DNA from: Evansella cellulosilytica DSM 2522
GTDB taxonomy: Bacteria; Bacillota; Bacilli; Bacillales; Salisediminibacteriaceae
Length of the DNA stretch: 64,000 nt
Assembly: GCF_000177235.2 (NCBI RefSeq)
Contig: NC_014829.1
Coordinates: 4,154,001 to 4,218,000, forward strand
Direction: 5' to 3'
Part shown: in pieces, positions 7,710 to 16,676 of the stretch
Layout of the letters: each line of letters starts with the position of its first letter
Numbering within the stretch: the stretch's first letter is position 1
Made by a program: the position numbers and the translations under genes
The notes under the pieces: model-generated
Databases searched by the model: none
Told to the model about the DNA's origin: nothing
What the model saw: only the letters and a program-made list of their open reading frames with translations

Positions 7710-9215
7710 TCAAACTGGCAAACGAGGTCCGTCCCCGTTAGCCTTTTTACTGTGTTCCTCCATGGTTGAGGCTAGTTGGAAGAGCAGTTTTTCTTGGCCT
7801 TTAGCTGCCATAAATTGTACACCGCACGGGAGTCCTTCCTTAGTGAAATGCATAGGAACAGTCATAGCCGGTTGGCCTGTTAAATTTGCTAATTGTGTAA
7901 AAGGTGTTCTTTCTAGGTTTTTCTCAGCAATATTTTGAACGACTCCTGTCTGCTTTAATAGTTTACCAGCATTTAAGCGTCCGACTAGTTTTACTAGGAA
8001 GTCCTCCGTACGACTTAACTTCATTTCCCCAATTCTTGCTGGTGGAAAGGCTGTTGTTGGTGTCACATATAGGTCATATTTTTCATGAAACTTCTCCATA
8101 GAAAATGCTGCTTTGTCCCATTCTCTTAAATGCAGTACAAACTCTTGGGCCGATATACTTTTCCCTATTAATCCGAGTAACCACGTTGTCGGCTCGACAT
8201 CACTCATTTTCACTTTCCTTCCGAGTGTGTTTTCTAATGAAGCTATTGTAGCTGCAACTTCACCGAAATACATTGTTAAGTAGCTTTTCGCAATCGTTTC
8301 TCCATTAACTGGGGCTGTGATTTCTTCTACATGATGCCCCATGTCCTCTAATAGTTGCATTGCCTTAATTACAGCTGTTTTACATTCATCGTCTACAGTT
8401 GTTCCTAATGGAGACTGTGTAGAAAAGGCGATGGTTAATGGTCTTTTGATAGGTTCATACATTGCCTGGAGATAACTTCCGGTGAATGGCGGAGCTAAAA
8501 ATGCTGCGCCTTTTTCGTGATAGGATAAAACGTCTAGCATTGCAGCACTATCGCGAACAGTTCTAGTGAGAACATGGTCTGCGGATGCGCCTTGCCAGTG
8601 ACGTCCAAAAGTAGGTCCGGTCGGCGTTCTTCCTCGAGTTGGTTTTAAACCGAATAAATTACAGTATGCACCTGGAATTCTAATAGACCCTCCCCCATCG
8701 TTTGCACCAGCAATTGGGACCATCCCAGAGGCGACCGCTGAAGCAGATCCACCGCTTGATCCACCAGGGGTGTGGTCTGTGTTCCAAGGGTTTCGTGTAG
8801 GTCCGTATTGAAGAGGTTCGGTGATTCCCATTAGCGCAAATTCTGGTACGTTCGTTTGTCCGATGAAGATCGCACCAGTCTGACGGAGGAGCTTCGTATA
8901 AGTTGCATCTTGCTTTGCTTTGTAGTTCTGGAATGCCTTTGAACCTGAAGTGATAGGTTCGCCAGCAATTTCTTGCGTAATGTCCTTTAATAACATTGGA
9001 ACACCAGCGAAAATTCCTTCAGCACTCGTATTTACTTGTGCTTCATTTTTCGCTTGATCATACATTTTGTGGATCACTGCATTTAGTTTAGGGTTTAACT
9101 GCTCGATTTTTTCAATTGCTGCTTCTAGCACCTCGAGTTTTGTTACTTCTTTACGTTTAATTAACTCCGCTAAACCAAGTCCGTCATACTTTTCATAAAC
9201 GAAATTTTTCATCAT
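7710..9215 (-). CDS. Amidase signature family hydrolase
   Basis: A 501-aa amidase. The Ser-cisSer-Lys site is complete: Lys about 77 in LLKDI, GGSSGG at 151-156 and GSIRIPG with the nucleophilic Ser about 177. Such enzymes hydrolyse carboxamides; the substrate cannot be told, and no gatB/gatC neighbour supports a GatA role. AGGTAGGTGAC precedes the ATG. The C-terminus (ANGDGPRLPV) is encoded by a palindromic unit: the reading frame runs straight through it. Confidence 0.88.
   Translation of the reverse strand: MMKNFVYEKYDGLGLAELIKRKEVTKLEVLEAAIEKIEQLNPKLNAVIHKMYDQAKNEAQVNTSAEGIFAGVPMLLKDITQEIAGEPITSGSKAFQNYKAKQDATYTKLLRQTGAIFIGQTNVPEFALMGITEPLQYGPTRNPWNTDHTPGGSSGGSASAVASGMVPIAGANDGGGSIRIPGAYCNLFGLKPTRGRTPTGPTFGRHWQGASADHVLTRTVRDSAAMLDVLSYHEKGAAFLAPPFTGSYLQAMYEPIKRPLTIAFSTQSPLGTTVDDECKTAVIKAMQLLEDMGHHVEEITAPVNGETIAKSYLTMYFGEVAATIASLENTLGRKVKMSDVEPTTWLLGLIGKSISAQEFVLHLREWDKAAFSMEKFHEKYDLYVTPTTAFPPARIGEMKLSRTEDFLVKLVGRLNAGKLLKQTGVVQNIAEKNLERTPFTQLANLTGQPAMTVPMHFTKEGLPCGVQFMAAKGQEKLLFQLASTMEEHSKKANGDGPRLPV
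7717..7743 (-). repeat. REP-like unit, CC form, coding for the amidase tail
   Basis: Complete unit GGCAAACG...CGTTAGCC read in frame by the amidase gene. Confidence 0.85.
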
Positions 9216-9278
9216 TCGTCACCTACCTCATTGTCATATACACTTATTCTCTAAGGGAATATGCATATCCTTTTTTGA

Positions 9279-9305
9279 GGTTAATGGGGACGGTTCTCAT
9301 TGGCC
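9279..9305 (+). repeat. REP-like unit, GG form
   Basis: GGTTAATGGGGACGGTTC then TCATTGGCC, upstream of the amidase start. Confidence 0.82.
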
Positions 9306-9360
9306 AAATGAACCAACAATTCTTTTTGTTGCTGATTTTCTGCTACTCAATGTAAGAAAA

Positions 9361-9400
9361 TCGCTCCTGTACTGATGAACAGGAGCCATATAATTTTTTT
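9361..9400 (-). terminator. Terminator-like hairpin downstream of yhgE
   Basis: GCTCCTGT (9363-9370) pairs with ACAGGAGC (9379-9386); T-rich sequence follows in both directions. Confidence 0.6.
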
Positions 9401-9454
9401 CAGTAACAAAAATATTAAGTTACAATCGCCCCTTTCCACTCGTATACCATTTTC

Positions 9455-9512
9455 CGCAAACAAGAACCGTCCCCGTTAGCCAAATGGCTAACGAGGTCCG
9501 TCCCTGTTTGCC
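9455..9512 (-). repeat. Two tandem REP-like units, CC form
   Basis: Units at 9455-9481 and 9486-9512 in the same direction, 4 bases apart, directly after the yhgE stop codon. Confidence 0.85.
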
Positions 9513-9519
9513 TGTTTGT

Positions 9520-12186
9520 TTATTCGATTAGTCTGCTGGATTTTGATTTTTTGTATGTTTCTTCTATTCTGGCTGCTAGGAGTGGCTTTAACATATGGCC
9601 GATGGCTAATGCGATTAACCAGAATACGAGGAGGTGCATGATATTTTTCCATACTAGAAAGGTAATGGCTCCTCCGACGGCTTCCCTTAGTAAGTCTATA
9701 GCATAGGAAAATGGCATGAACGGATGAATTGTTTGATAAAAATTTGGAGTCACCTCTATCGGGAACGTACCACCTCCACTTGATAATTGCAGAACGAGTA
9801 AAATGATGGCAAGCGCTTTTCCGATGTTTCCTAGAATGGAAGCACACGTATAAACAATTGTCATAAAAATGACTGCGATGATAACGGAAAAGAGAACGAG
9901 TAAAAACGGATGTGCTGCATACGTTCCTAATATAAAGAGATTCCCTACGCTCACGATTACTCCTTGGAGGATGCCAACAAGTATAAATAAGATCATTCTA
10001 CCAAAATAAATATCCCGTAATGTATACTCCTCTCGTCTGTCTGCAGCATGTACATTTGTACTAACGAGATTAGATAGTAGTAGTGCTCCTACCCATAGAC
10101 TTAACGTCGTATAAAACGGAACATTAGCTGATCCATAGTTTGGAATTGGGAATAACTCCTCCTCTGTTAGCTGAACTGGATTAGCAAAAAAGCTGCTTTC
10201 CTCATCTAAGTCATTACGAAGAAATGCGATAATTTCACTTAACCATTCCTCCTCTTCCACTTTTTGTAAACGCCCCGCCGTTTCACTTACCATCTCTTCT
10301 ACCTCTGGCAACGTATTGCGACTAAATTCAGAGAGGTCATTGATTGCTTGCTTAACAGCACCTCTATTTTCTTCAAGTATCTTTGATATGTCTCCATACC
10401 TTTCTTCAACATTCGGAAGATCATTTTCAGCCATCGTTGCTAATTGATGAACTTGGTTTTCAATAAGCGGCAAATCGTTTTTTATAAAACTACTTAATGC
10501 TTCTATTACATGAATCACTGTTGGTAAATCATCATGTAGTATGTCAACGAGTTCATTGATTCGTAATTCGATTTCAGGAAAACGTTCAATGATCAATTGA
10601 AGTTCATCCGAAACGTTTTTTGTTATTTCTTCCGCTTCGTAAAGTATTTGCTCCATACTTTCTATAAGCGCATTAGCATCCTCAATCTCGAAATTTTCTA
10701 CTAATCTCCATTCTATTTTTTCATACGTGCTTTCTATACTATTTTCATTGAAAACGAGATTTATCGTATTCGTTTTTTCTTCAACTAGCTTGGTTTTTTC
10801 TTGAATCGAAGTGAGAAACTCTTCTCCCGGTTGCTCTCCTTCTTCTAGCTGGTTTACTACATCCTCTAGTTTTTCTTGCAAGGAAGATAGTCCTTCTACT
10901 AGTTCTTCCAATCGTTCAACGATCACGAGAATGTCTTCTTCTCCAGTCAGATTGTAGAGGTGTGTGTACATACTAATAGCATTTTCTAACTGACGTATAT
11001 GGGAAGATACCTCTTCATTTAGATGCGTTAGAAGCTCAACTTGTTTTTCCAGTGATCCCTCTTCAATTCCGTTGTCCATAATTTGATTAATGTCGGAGGC
11101 TGTTTCATTAATGAAAAGGATTTGTTGTGTGAATGTGTTCGTCACAGGAATGATGACTTCCAACGTAGCTTTTAATGCATCATTTAATTCATTGATATAC
11201 AGCTCTGTAGATTCTGATATTGCTTGACTAGATGGAAGTTTATTTTTGGCAGTCTTGATGTTTTCTTCTGCAGTAGTTGTCAATTCATGTGCTTTTATAA
11301 AATGTTCGTGGAGCTCACTAAAATGCTGTTGATACGTTTCCACTTCTTCAAGCGCTTGCTCTATTTCTGGAATTGCCTGTTCAAGCTGGATTATTCCTGC
11401 AGCTAATTCATTGATTCTTGAAAAATTGTGATCTAGTCTAACAATTTCTTCTGCACCGCTTTGTATTTGAGGAATAAACTCCTCTATTGTTAAAAATTGA
11501 TCGAGTTGCTCTTCCACCTTGTGCCAATTTTCATCAGCCTCAATAATCCAATCGGCAAATTCGATGATGTCAGGGAAGGACTCGTCAATATTACTTAGAG
11601 TAGCATTCATTCTCCGAAAAGTAGGCAGTTCATCCTCTAGTCGCACACCAATTTTATCTAGCTCTTGAAAAATAGCCTTTGATGTTTCCTCCAATATTTG
11701 CTCATTTATTTGATTTACAATCGTTGACGCCCCTGCTGAAGTCATCTTCGGTGCAATCGCGTTTATTTTATCATTCACTTCGTAGTGGACATTCGCTTGT
11801 TTCGGATCTCCAGTGAGAATTTGTGCTAAATCATCGGAGAACTTTTCGTCAATATAAATGCTGGCATAGTAATCTCCGTATTCTACCCCCTTTTCCGCTT
11901 CTTCTCTCGAGACAAAATCCCAGCCTAAGTTTTCATTAGAAGAAAGATTATCAACAAGCTCGTCACCAATATTAATATACGCTCCCTCTATTTCTGCTCC
12001 TTTATCCTCATTAACAATAGCCACTTGTATTCCTTCAGTATTTGAATATGGATCCCATGCAGCACTAATGTTAAACCATGCATAAAAGGAAGGAAGCACC
12101 GCTAGTCCGATTAAAAGAATCCCCACTAAAGGAACTCGTTTAATATTACGAATGTCTTGCTTAAAAATCCCCCATATGTTTTTCAT
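9520..12186 (-). CDS. yhgE: YhgE/Pip-family membrane protein (ABC-2-like)
   Basis: An 888-aa protein. It has one N-terminal membrane helix (VGILLIGLAVLPSFYAWFNI), a YhgE-type extracytoplasmic start (WDPYSNTEGIQVAIVNEDKG), a long Glu-rich coiled-coil-forming region (about 180-690) and five or so membrane helices at the C-terminus (about 710-880). Homologues are membrane proteins of the ABC-2 permease superfamily; the phage-infection protein Pip belongs here. Its partner yhgD (TetR) lies just upstream with no palindromic unit between them, so they look co-transcribed. The order and pairing match yhgD-yhgE of Bacillus. Confidence 0.85.
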   Translation of the reverse strand: MKNIWGIFKQDIRNIKRVPLVGILLIGLAVLPSFYAWFNISAAWDPYSNTEGIQVAIVNEDKGAEIEGAYINIGDELVDNLSSNENLGWDFVSREEAEKGVEYGDYYASIYIDEKFSDDLAQILTGDPKQANVHYEVNDKINAIAPKMTSAGASTIVNQINEQILEETSKAIFQELDKIGVRLEDELPTFRRMNATLSNIDESFPDIIEFADWIIEADENWHKVEEQLDQFLTIEEFIPQIQSGAEEIVRLDHNFSRINELAAGIIQLEQAIPEIEQALEEVETYQQHFSELHEHFIKAHELTTTAEENIKTAKNKLPSSQAISESTELYINELNDALKATLEVIIPVTNTFTQQILFINETASDINQIMDNGIEEGSLEKQVELLTHLNEEVSSHIRQLENAISMYTHLYNLTGEEDILVIVERLEELVEGLSSLQEKLEDVVNQLEEGEQPGEEFLTSIQEKTKLVEEKTNTINLVFNENSIESTYEKIEWRLVENFEIEDANALIESMEQILYEAEEITKNVSDELQLIIERFPEIELRINELVDILHDDLPTVIHVIEALSSFIKNDLPLIENQVHQLATMAENDLPNVEERYGDISKILEENRGAVKQAINDLSEFSRNTLPEVEEMVSETAGRLQKVEEEEWLSEIIAFLRNDLDEESSFFANPVQLTEEELFPIPNYGSANVPFYTTLSLWVGALLLSNLVSTNVHAADRREEYTLRDIYFGRMILFILVGILQGVIVSVGNLFILGTYAAHPFLLVLFSVIIAVIFMTIVYTCASILGNIGKALAIILLVLQLSSGGGTFPIEVTPNFYQTIHPFMPFSYAIDLLREAVGGAITFLVWKNIMHLLVFWLIALAIGHMLKPLLAARIEETYKKSKSSRLIE

Positions 12187-12268
12187 TTCTTCACCCCTGA
12201 GGTAATCTAGTTAGTAGGTTGCATTTCGCGAATTTTGACCGATATCGTTTTTTGGTCAATACACTTCA

Positions 12269-12310
12269 GAAAAAAAAGCTAGTTTGTGAAATCAAATCTG
12301 ATTTCCTAGC
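12269..12310 (-). terminator. Hairpin overlapping the yhgD stop codon
   Basis: On the minus strand GCTAGGAAATCA...TGATTTC...CTAGC is followed by TTTTTTTT (complement of 12269-12277). It could attenuate transcription into yhgE. Confidence 0.55.
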
Positions 12311-12870
12311 CCATCAATAAAATAAAGCTTTATTAAGTTTGCTACTTCTTCCTTTGGTAATGGTTCATAACGATCCTTCCAGTCACTTACTAAATTTATA
12401 TACATTTTAAACATAAGAAATGCAGTAATTTTCGGATTGCAATTTCGTAATTCTCCTCTTTCTACCGCTTTGATAATGCGCGATTCAATAAACGCACATA
12501 TTTCGTTTTCGATAGATTGCAATGCTTCAGCAACTACTGGCGTTCCCATCTCTTTCACTTCTTGAGAAAGCTTAATCGTTAGCTCATGCTTCTCTCTGAA
12601 CTCAACTACACCATGTAACGCAGCTGTAAAATTCGATATAAAAGAATTGCCTGGTATGATTAATTCAGAAGCAACCACTCTCATCTGCCGAGCAAGATCA
12701 TCGATAATCTCTTTAAATAACTCTTCTTTGTTTGCAAAATAAGTATATATAGTACCCTTACCAACCTTTGCGATCTTTGCTACTTGGTCGACAGTAGTCG
12801 CCTTATAGCCAAAGTGGGCAAAGGATTTCGTAGCCGCCTCTAAAATACGTGCTTTTTTATTCGATTCCAC
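12292..12870 (-). CDS. yhgD: TetR-family transcriptional repressor
   Basis: A 192-aa regulator. The N-terminal TetR helix-turn-helix is clear (AATKSFAHFGYKATTVDQVA, then KGTIYTYFANKEELF); the rest is a helical ligand-binding and dimerisation domain. It probably represses its own operon with yhgE. A perfect inverted repeat lies just upstream of its start. The ligand is unknown. Confidence 0.85.
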   Translation of the reverse strand: MESNKKARILEAATKSFAHFGYKATTVDQVAKIAKVGKGTIYTYFANKEELFKEIIDDLARQMRVVASELIIPGNSFISNFTAALHGVVEFREKHELTIKLSQEVKEMGTPVVAEALQSIENEICAFIESRIIKAVERGELRNCNPKITAFLMFKMYINLVSDWKDRYEPLPKEEVANLIKLYFIDGLGNQI

Positions 12871-12890
12871 GTTCTACCTCCGAATTGACC

Positions 12891-12911
12891 AAATGACTTT
12901 CTCAGTCATTT
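12891..12911. promoter_or_regulatory. Candidate TetR (YhgD) operator
   Basis: AAATGACT and AGTCATTT are exact inverted repeats separated by TTCTC. It lies 20 bases upstream of the yhgD start, with TTGACC just beside it and TATATAAT-like sequence following on the plus strand. Confidence 0.55.
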
Positions 12912-12965
12912 TATATAATAAATAAAGTACCACTTTTCATTTCCTATTGCAAGGGGGGGCTAAGG

Positions 12966-12992
12966 GGCTAAGGGGGACGGTTCTCGTTAGCC
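12966..12992 (+). repeat. REP-like unit, GG form
   Basis: GGCTAAGGGGGACGGTTC then TCGTTAGCC; preceded by a partial copy of its left arm (GGGGCTAAG). Confidence 0.82.
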
Positions 12993-13018
12993 TAAAATTA
13001 ATTATGGGAATTAAACCA

Positions 13019-13060
13019 AATCCAGTCAGTAGTCTCTTGTAGACCATGACTGGATTTTTG
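13019..13060. terminator. Hairpin, second copy of the GTCTYTTGTAGAC type
   Basis: AATCCAGTCA and TGACTGGATT pair, with an inner GTCT/AGAC stem, followed by TTTTT. It sits between two divergent genes, where a terminator is not expected. Confidence 0.6.
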
Positions 13061-13142
13061 TAAAACATTATTAAACTTTAAATAGCTAATCGATCTATCT
13101 GAGGTACACTTGATAGATTTATTGTATGAACTTAGTCGATTT

Positions 13143-13168
13143 GGCAAATGAGGTCCGTCCCTCTTAGC
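13143..13168 (-). repeat. REP-like unit, CC form
   Basis: GGCAAATGAGGTCCGTCCC then TCTTAGC, upstream of the ParB-like gene. Confidence 0.82.
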
Positions 13169-13242
13169 ATATTTAACCTTCTCGAATAGGATAAGCTGTT
13201 TGTTTCATAAGTTCTTATGAGGGCAATCAATTAGGGGGAATT

Positions 13243-14067
13243 ATGAGTATATATAAAAAAAGTATTCATTTACCTTTAAAGAGTGTTTCACTTATGTACT
13301 ACCTCAATTTTTCGAGTGAGCAGGCAGATCAAAGAACGAAACGATATAAGGAAAATAAGTCAAAGCATGAGCTTATCGTTTACAAGACAGGTCAGAATAA
13401 TTATTTACTCATAGAAGGATACGAAAAATATTTTTCATTGTTAAAAAAAGACCCTAATGTAGTAGTAAAATTTGTTATTGGAGATTATGCTTCTTCACTG
13501 GAAGCGAGGTATGCAGCTGTTAGGGAGCTATTAACGTACGAGAGATCTGCTTGGATTACGAAAATGCAGCAGTTTAAAATTTTACACGTAAACTACAAGC
13601 AATCCAAAAATACACTTGCTTCAAAGTTAGGTATTCCTTTTAAAAAAGTGGAGCATTATTTGCTGGACGATGCCATTCCAATTAAAATTAGAGCAAAGGC
13701 TGCTGAATGTGAGTCAGGTCAACTTGCGAACGCCATTTGTCGTTCTACTCTTAACGAACGGATGAAAACTATTATGTATGAATTTATTACCTATCCACCG
13801 AAACATATGTACCGTTTAACTAACGATTCTTGGAAACTCGCAAGGACTATGATTCTAGCAAACATGTCTGAACTTATGAAGCTTTCAAATAACGATATTC
13901 GATTCTTAATTGTACGTCACGCTATTGAATTTAGAAAACGCTCAAAAGAAAACTTCTCTTATGATATGGAGAAATTACAAAGAAAAACTCCTATTCCACT
14001 TTTTAAAAGCACCTATATTATGAACGGAAAACAACATAAAAAGTCCTCAATGAAATTGAGAAAATAA
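13243..14067 (+). CDS. ParB-like (ParB/Srx fold) protein with HTH
   Basis: A 274-aa basic protein. Residues about 10-90 (ELIVYKTGQNNYLLIEGYEK, then VVVKFVIGDY) resemble the ParB/Srx N-domain in which a 'value ... IEGY ... V' pattern binds CTP or DNA. Residues about 118-150 (SKNTLASKLGIPFKKVEHYL) look like a helix-turn-helix. The rest is helical and basic. GGGGGAATT precedes the ATG. A DNA-binding regulator is likely; no parA partner or parS-like site is nearby, so a role in partition is not suggested. Family assignment is from motif appearance only. Confidence 0.6.
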   Translation: MSIYKKSIHLPLKSVSLMYYLNFSSEQADQRTKRYKENKSKHELIVYKTGQNNYLLIEGYEKYFSLLKKDPNVVVKFVIGDYASSLEARYAAVRELLTYERSAWITKMQQFKILHVNYKQSKNTLASKLGIPFKKVEHYLLDDAIPIKIRAKAAECESGQLANAICRSTLNERMKTIMYEFITYPPKHMYRLTNDSWKLARTMILANMSELMKLSNNDIRFLIVRHAIEFRKRSKENFSYDMEKLQRKTPIPLFKSTYIMNGKQHKKSSMKLRK

Positions 14068-14076
14068 GGCAAATGG

Positions 14077-14137
14077 GGCAAATGGGGACGGTTCTCGTTA
14101 GCCGAATTATTGGCAAACGAGAACCGTCCCTCTTAGT
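14077..14137. repeat. REP-like units: GG form then CC form
   Basis: GG unit 14077-14103 after the ParB-like gene; CC unit 14112-14137 before the nitroreductase gene. Partial arm copies (GGCAAATGG at 14069, CCTCTTAGTA after 14137) suggest slippage. Confidence 0.85.
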
Positions 14138-14200
14138 AGTCCTCTTAGTATGATTGTAGTGTACAATAAAACATATTAGATTTTGTAAGGGGGATGGAGA

Positions 14201-15534
14201 GTGAGTAATGGTGATGGTTTTATAGATTTAAATTTTAATAGAAAGCTGCCCCTTGATCAGGTGGCTCATGTAAGTGATTACGCTAATAAAATAATAAAAC
14301 GTAAGAAGGTACTAGCATTTTCAGATCGCGAGGTTGAACAAGAAGTAATCGAGACAGCCGTAAAAGCTGCAGGGACAAGCCCATCTGGTGCAAATCAGCA
14401 GCCATGGAAATTCATAACAGTAAAAGATCCCCTCGTGAAAAAGAAAGTGCGTGTAGCAGCCGAAGCTGATGCGAAGATGAACGGTGCAGCAAGTACTAAA
14501 GCGTACTTAGAAGAGGCGCCTTATTTAGTCGTGCTTTTTCGTGAAAATTACAGCGTTAAGGCTAAGCGGAATGGCGAGTGGAAAAAGGTACGTCATTATT
14601 ATCCTTTTGAATCTACTGCTATTTGTGCAGGTTTTTTTCTAGCTGCACTGGAGAACTCAGGGTTAGATAGTATTATACATTCCCCGTTTGATGAACTTTC
14701 TAGCATTTTAAACAGACCTAAAAATGAAACGCCCACCGCTGTTTTTGCGGTAGGTTTTGCAGAGAAAACGAATGGGACCTTCAATCACTCTAGTGGATCC
14801 GCAACAAAACTAGTGATTGGTGATATTGATATGGGAAAAAAGATTGCTGACGTGAGTACTAGTTTACCTGACATTGATCCATTAACACTAGCAAAAAACT
14901 ATTATGCAGAAATAAAACGACGAAGAAATATACGTGATTTTTCCACTGAGGATGTCGAAGAGGAATTGATTATTCGTTCGTTAAAGGCTGCTATATCGTC
15001 GCCTTCGGCTGGAAACACACAGCCTTATCGCTTTGCAGTAGTCAAAAATATTGAAGTTAAAAAGGTCATTCGTGAGCAGGCCGAAAATGAAGAGAAAAAG
15101 CTTTATGAAGAGCGAATATCTACTGAGTGGAAAGAAGCACTAGCTCCACTAGCCACGAATTGGATGAAGCCACACCTTACAGACGCACCATATTTAATCA
15201 TTGCTTTTAAAGTTATCGACAAGGAGCAAAGCGGACACTCCGATGTTGAAGTTTTGGGCAGCTACGACAAGCAACACGCTCTATTAGCAACAGGAATGTC
15301 AGTAGGAGTATTAATTGGCGCACTCCACTTCGCCGGACTTGCAACTCTGACATATACACCGAGTCCAATGGCATTTTTAAGAGATTTATTAAATAGACCT
15401 AAAAACGAAATGCCCGAGTCGTTTTACCAGTAGGCTACCCAAAAGCCGATTGCAAAGTACCCAACATTACAAAAAAACCACTAAAACAAATTTTGGTGAA
15501 TGGGGACGGTTCTCATCATCCCAATTCCGAATGA
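14201..15534 (+). pseudogene. Tandem double-domain nitroreductase (iodotyrosine deiodinase-like), frameshifted near its end
   Basis: Two flavin nitroreductase domains head to tail in one frame. Domain 1 (about 30-210) has KVLAFSDREV...GTSPSGANQQPW and a C-terminal NRPKNETP; domain 2 (about 230-410) has RRNIRDFSTEDV...SSPSAGNTQPY, the EERISTEWKEALAPL stretch typical of deiodinase-like members, and NRPKNEMP. The uninterrupted frame ends at 15433. One base is missing around 15417-15421; the shifted frame continues with the expected family ending (LPVGYPKADCKVP, KKPLKQILV) and then a repeat-derived tail NGDGSHHPNSE to a stop at 15532-15534. Each domain normally dimerises to bind FMN, so a fused pair could fold as one dimer. 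The loss of about 30 residues may leave some function. Confidence 0.8.
15494..15520 (+). repeat. REP-like unit, GG form, diverged right arm
   Basis: TGGTGAATGGGGACGGTTCT then CATCATCC. It was read in frame by the unbroken nitroreductase gene. Confidence 0.72.
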
Positions 15535-15591
15535 TGGATGCCAGTCTAGGAAGGTTCTTCACTATTTTATATATTTGTATTGCTATCAAAT

Positions 15592-15617
15592 GGCTATGAG
15601 GAACCGTCCCCATTAGT
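15592..15617 (-). repeat. REP-like unit, CC form
   Basis: GGCTATGAGGAACCGTCCCC then ATTAGT, on the sda side of the gap. Confidence 0.78.
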
Positions 15618-15840
15618 ATATTTCAGGCTAAAAGAACTTGTTCTTTGGAAGGGTACTGATTAAATGATGAGTTAACATTTATACATTAAGTGAGTAAAAA
15701 TGTGAATATGCTAGATTTGTGGCATTAAAGGGGGAGTTGGTAAAAGTTGTGTTTAGTATTGTACGAATGGTGTTAATAATAGATTAAGTTCTTAATAGAC
15801 AGCTAAAGCACAATAACCTACAACTTTAGTGACATGTTTA

Positions 15841-15872
15841 AAAACCTCAAGAAATATTTATGAGGGATGCGG
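15841..15872 (-). terminator. Terminator downstream of sda
   Basis: CCTCA (15845-15849) pairs with TGAGG (15861-15865); on the minus strand it is followed by TTTT. It lies 60 bases after the sda stop. Confidence 0.55.
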
Positions 15873-15896
15873 GGGTTTTTGGTAACATACTTAAAG

Positions 15897-15912
15897 TGAC
15901 GGTTCTCACTTG
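15897..15912 (+). repeat. Partial REP-like unit, GG form
   Basis: TGACGGTTCTCACTTG only; an exception to the usual order because it lies right beside a gene on its higher-coordinate side. Confidence 0.5.
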
Positions 15913-15923
15913 TCTCGCTTCCC

Positions 15924-16070
15924 TCAACCTCGTATTTTTGAAATCACCTTGTCAAAAAGCCCCCTCTCTTTTAACTCTTCTTCTAGTAAATCTATGAAAT
16001 GTTGGCTAACATTGATTTCCATCGACTTTATATATGCTTCAATTAGCGATTCATCATTTAATTTTTTCAT
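15924..16070 (-). CDS. sda: Sporulation histidine kinase inhibitor Sda
   Basis: A 48-aa protein. MKKLNDESLIEAYIKSMEIN then FIDLLEEELKERGL matches the two-helix hairpin of Sda, which blocks KinA/KinB autophosphorylation so that sporulation does not start during replication stress. GGAGG lies 7 bases before the ATG at 16070. In Bacillus subtilis sda is DnaA-controlled; I do not see a convincing DnaA box here. The identification rests on the N-terminal 35 residues. Confidence 0.85.
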   Translation of the reverse strand: MKKLNDESLIEAYIKSMEINVSQHFIDLLEEELKERGLFDKVISKIRG

Positions 16071-16158
16071 ATATAGGCCTCCATTTTATTTTTGTTTACC
16101 AGTAAGTAACACAAAAGTACCTTAACTGCTCCTTAGACTCTACAGGATCTCTATACTC

Positions 16159-16183
16159 GGCAAACGAGAACCGTCCCCGTTGG
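16159..16183 (-). repeat. REP-like unit, CC form
   Basis: GGCAAACGAGAACCGTCCCC then GTTGG, upstream of the XRE gene. Confidence 0.8.
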
Positions 16184-16676
16184 TATTTGGTGGTATTTTA
16201 ATTAGAGTACTAATCAAAAAAATAATGAAAAATGTATGTTACACAGTACATGATACCCAATATTTTCTAACTATCAAGGGATACAGCAAAATGTGTCGAA
16301 ATGACACATTGGTAAAATCAAAAAAATAGTAGATATAAATAAAATGTATTTTTATTAAAATTTTATGAATAAATTACCACATAGTATACGACATACTTTA
16401 TTTTTTATATTTGTTACAATTATATTTTGAATATATAAAAAATAGTTAATAAATTTACTATGTCAATATAAGAGATCTAGAGATTTTATGCTTTTTTTAC
16501 AGTTCAGCATAAACCTCGATTAAATATCTTTTTCAACAAAAATAAAGTCAAAGTATTCTCAATTTAGGACGATAACTTTAAGGTGGACTGTTAACTCCAC
16601 TCCACAATATTTATATTTTAATGTTGTTTATGCTGTCAATAATGGGTATTTTTTCTGGGAGGATGGGGGGAATATT
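16184..16676. other. Long AT-rich leader of the XRE gene
   Basis: About 490 bp, strikingly A/T-rich, with no gene. An AACTTTAAGGTGG stretch and TTAATGTTG sequence precede the XRE start, but no operator can be defined. Confidence 0.5.

Noticed and set aside
9488-9847. Minus-strand frame overlapping the yhgE 3' end
   Set aside because: It lies almost wholly within yhgE in another phase; shadow frame.
12891-12911. A terminator rather than an operator upstream of yhgD
   Set aside because: The dyad has short arms and lies right at the promoter side of a divergent gap, so an operator fits better.
13243-14067. Chromosome partition ParB
   Set aside because: No parA neighbour, no parS-like site and only the N-domain pattern is similar; kept as ParB-like only.
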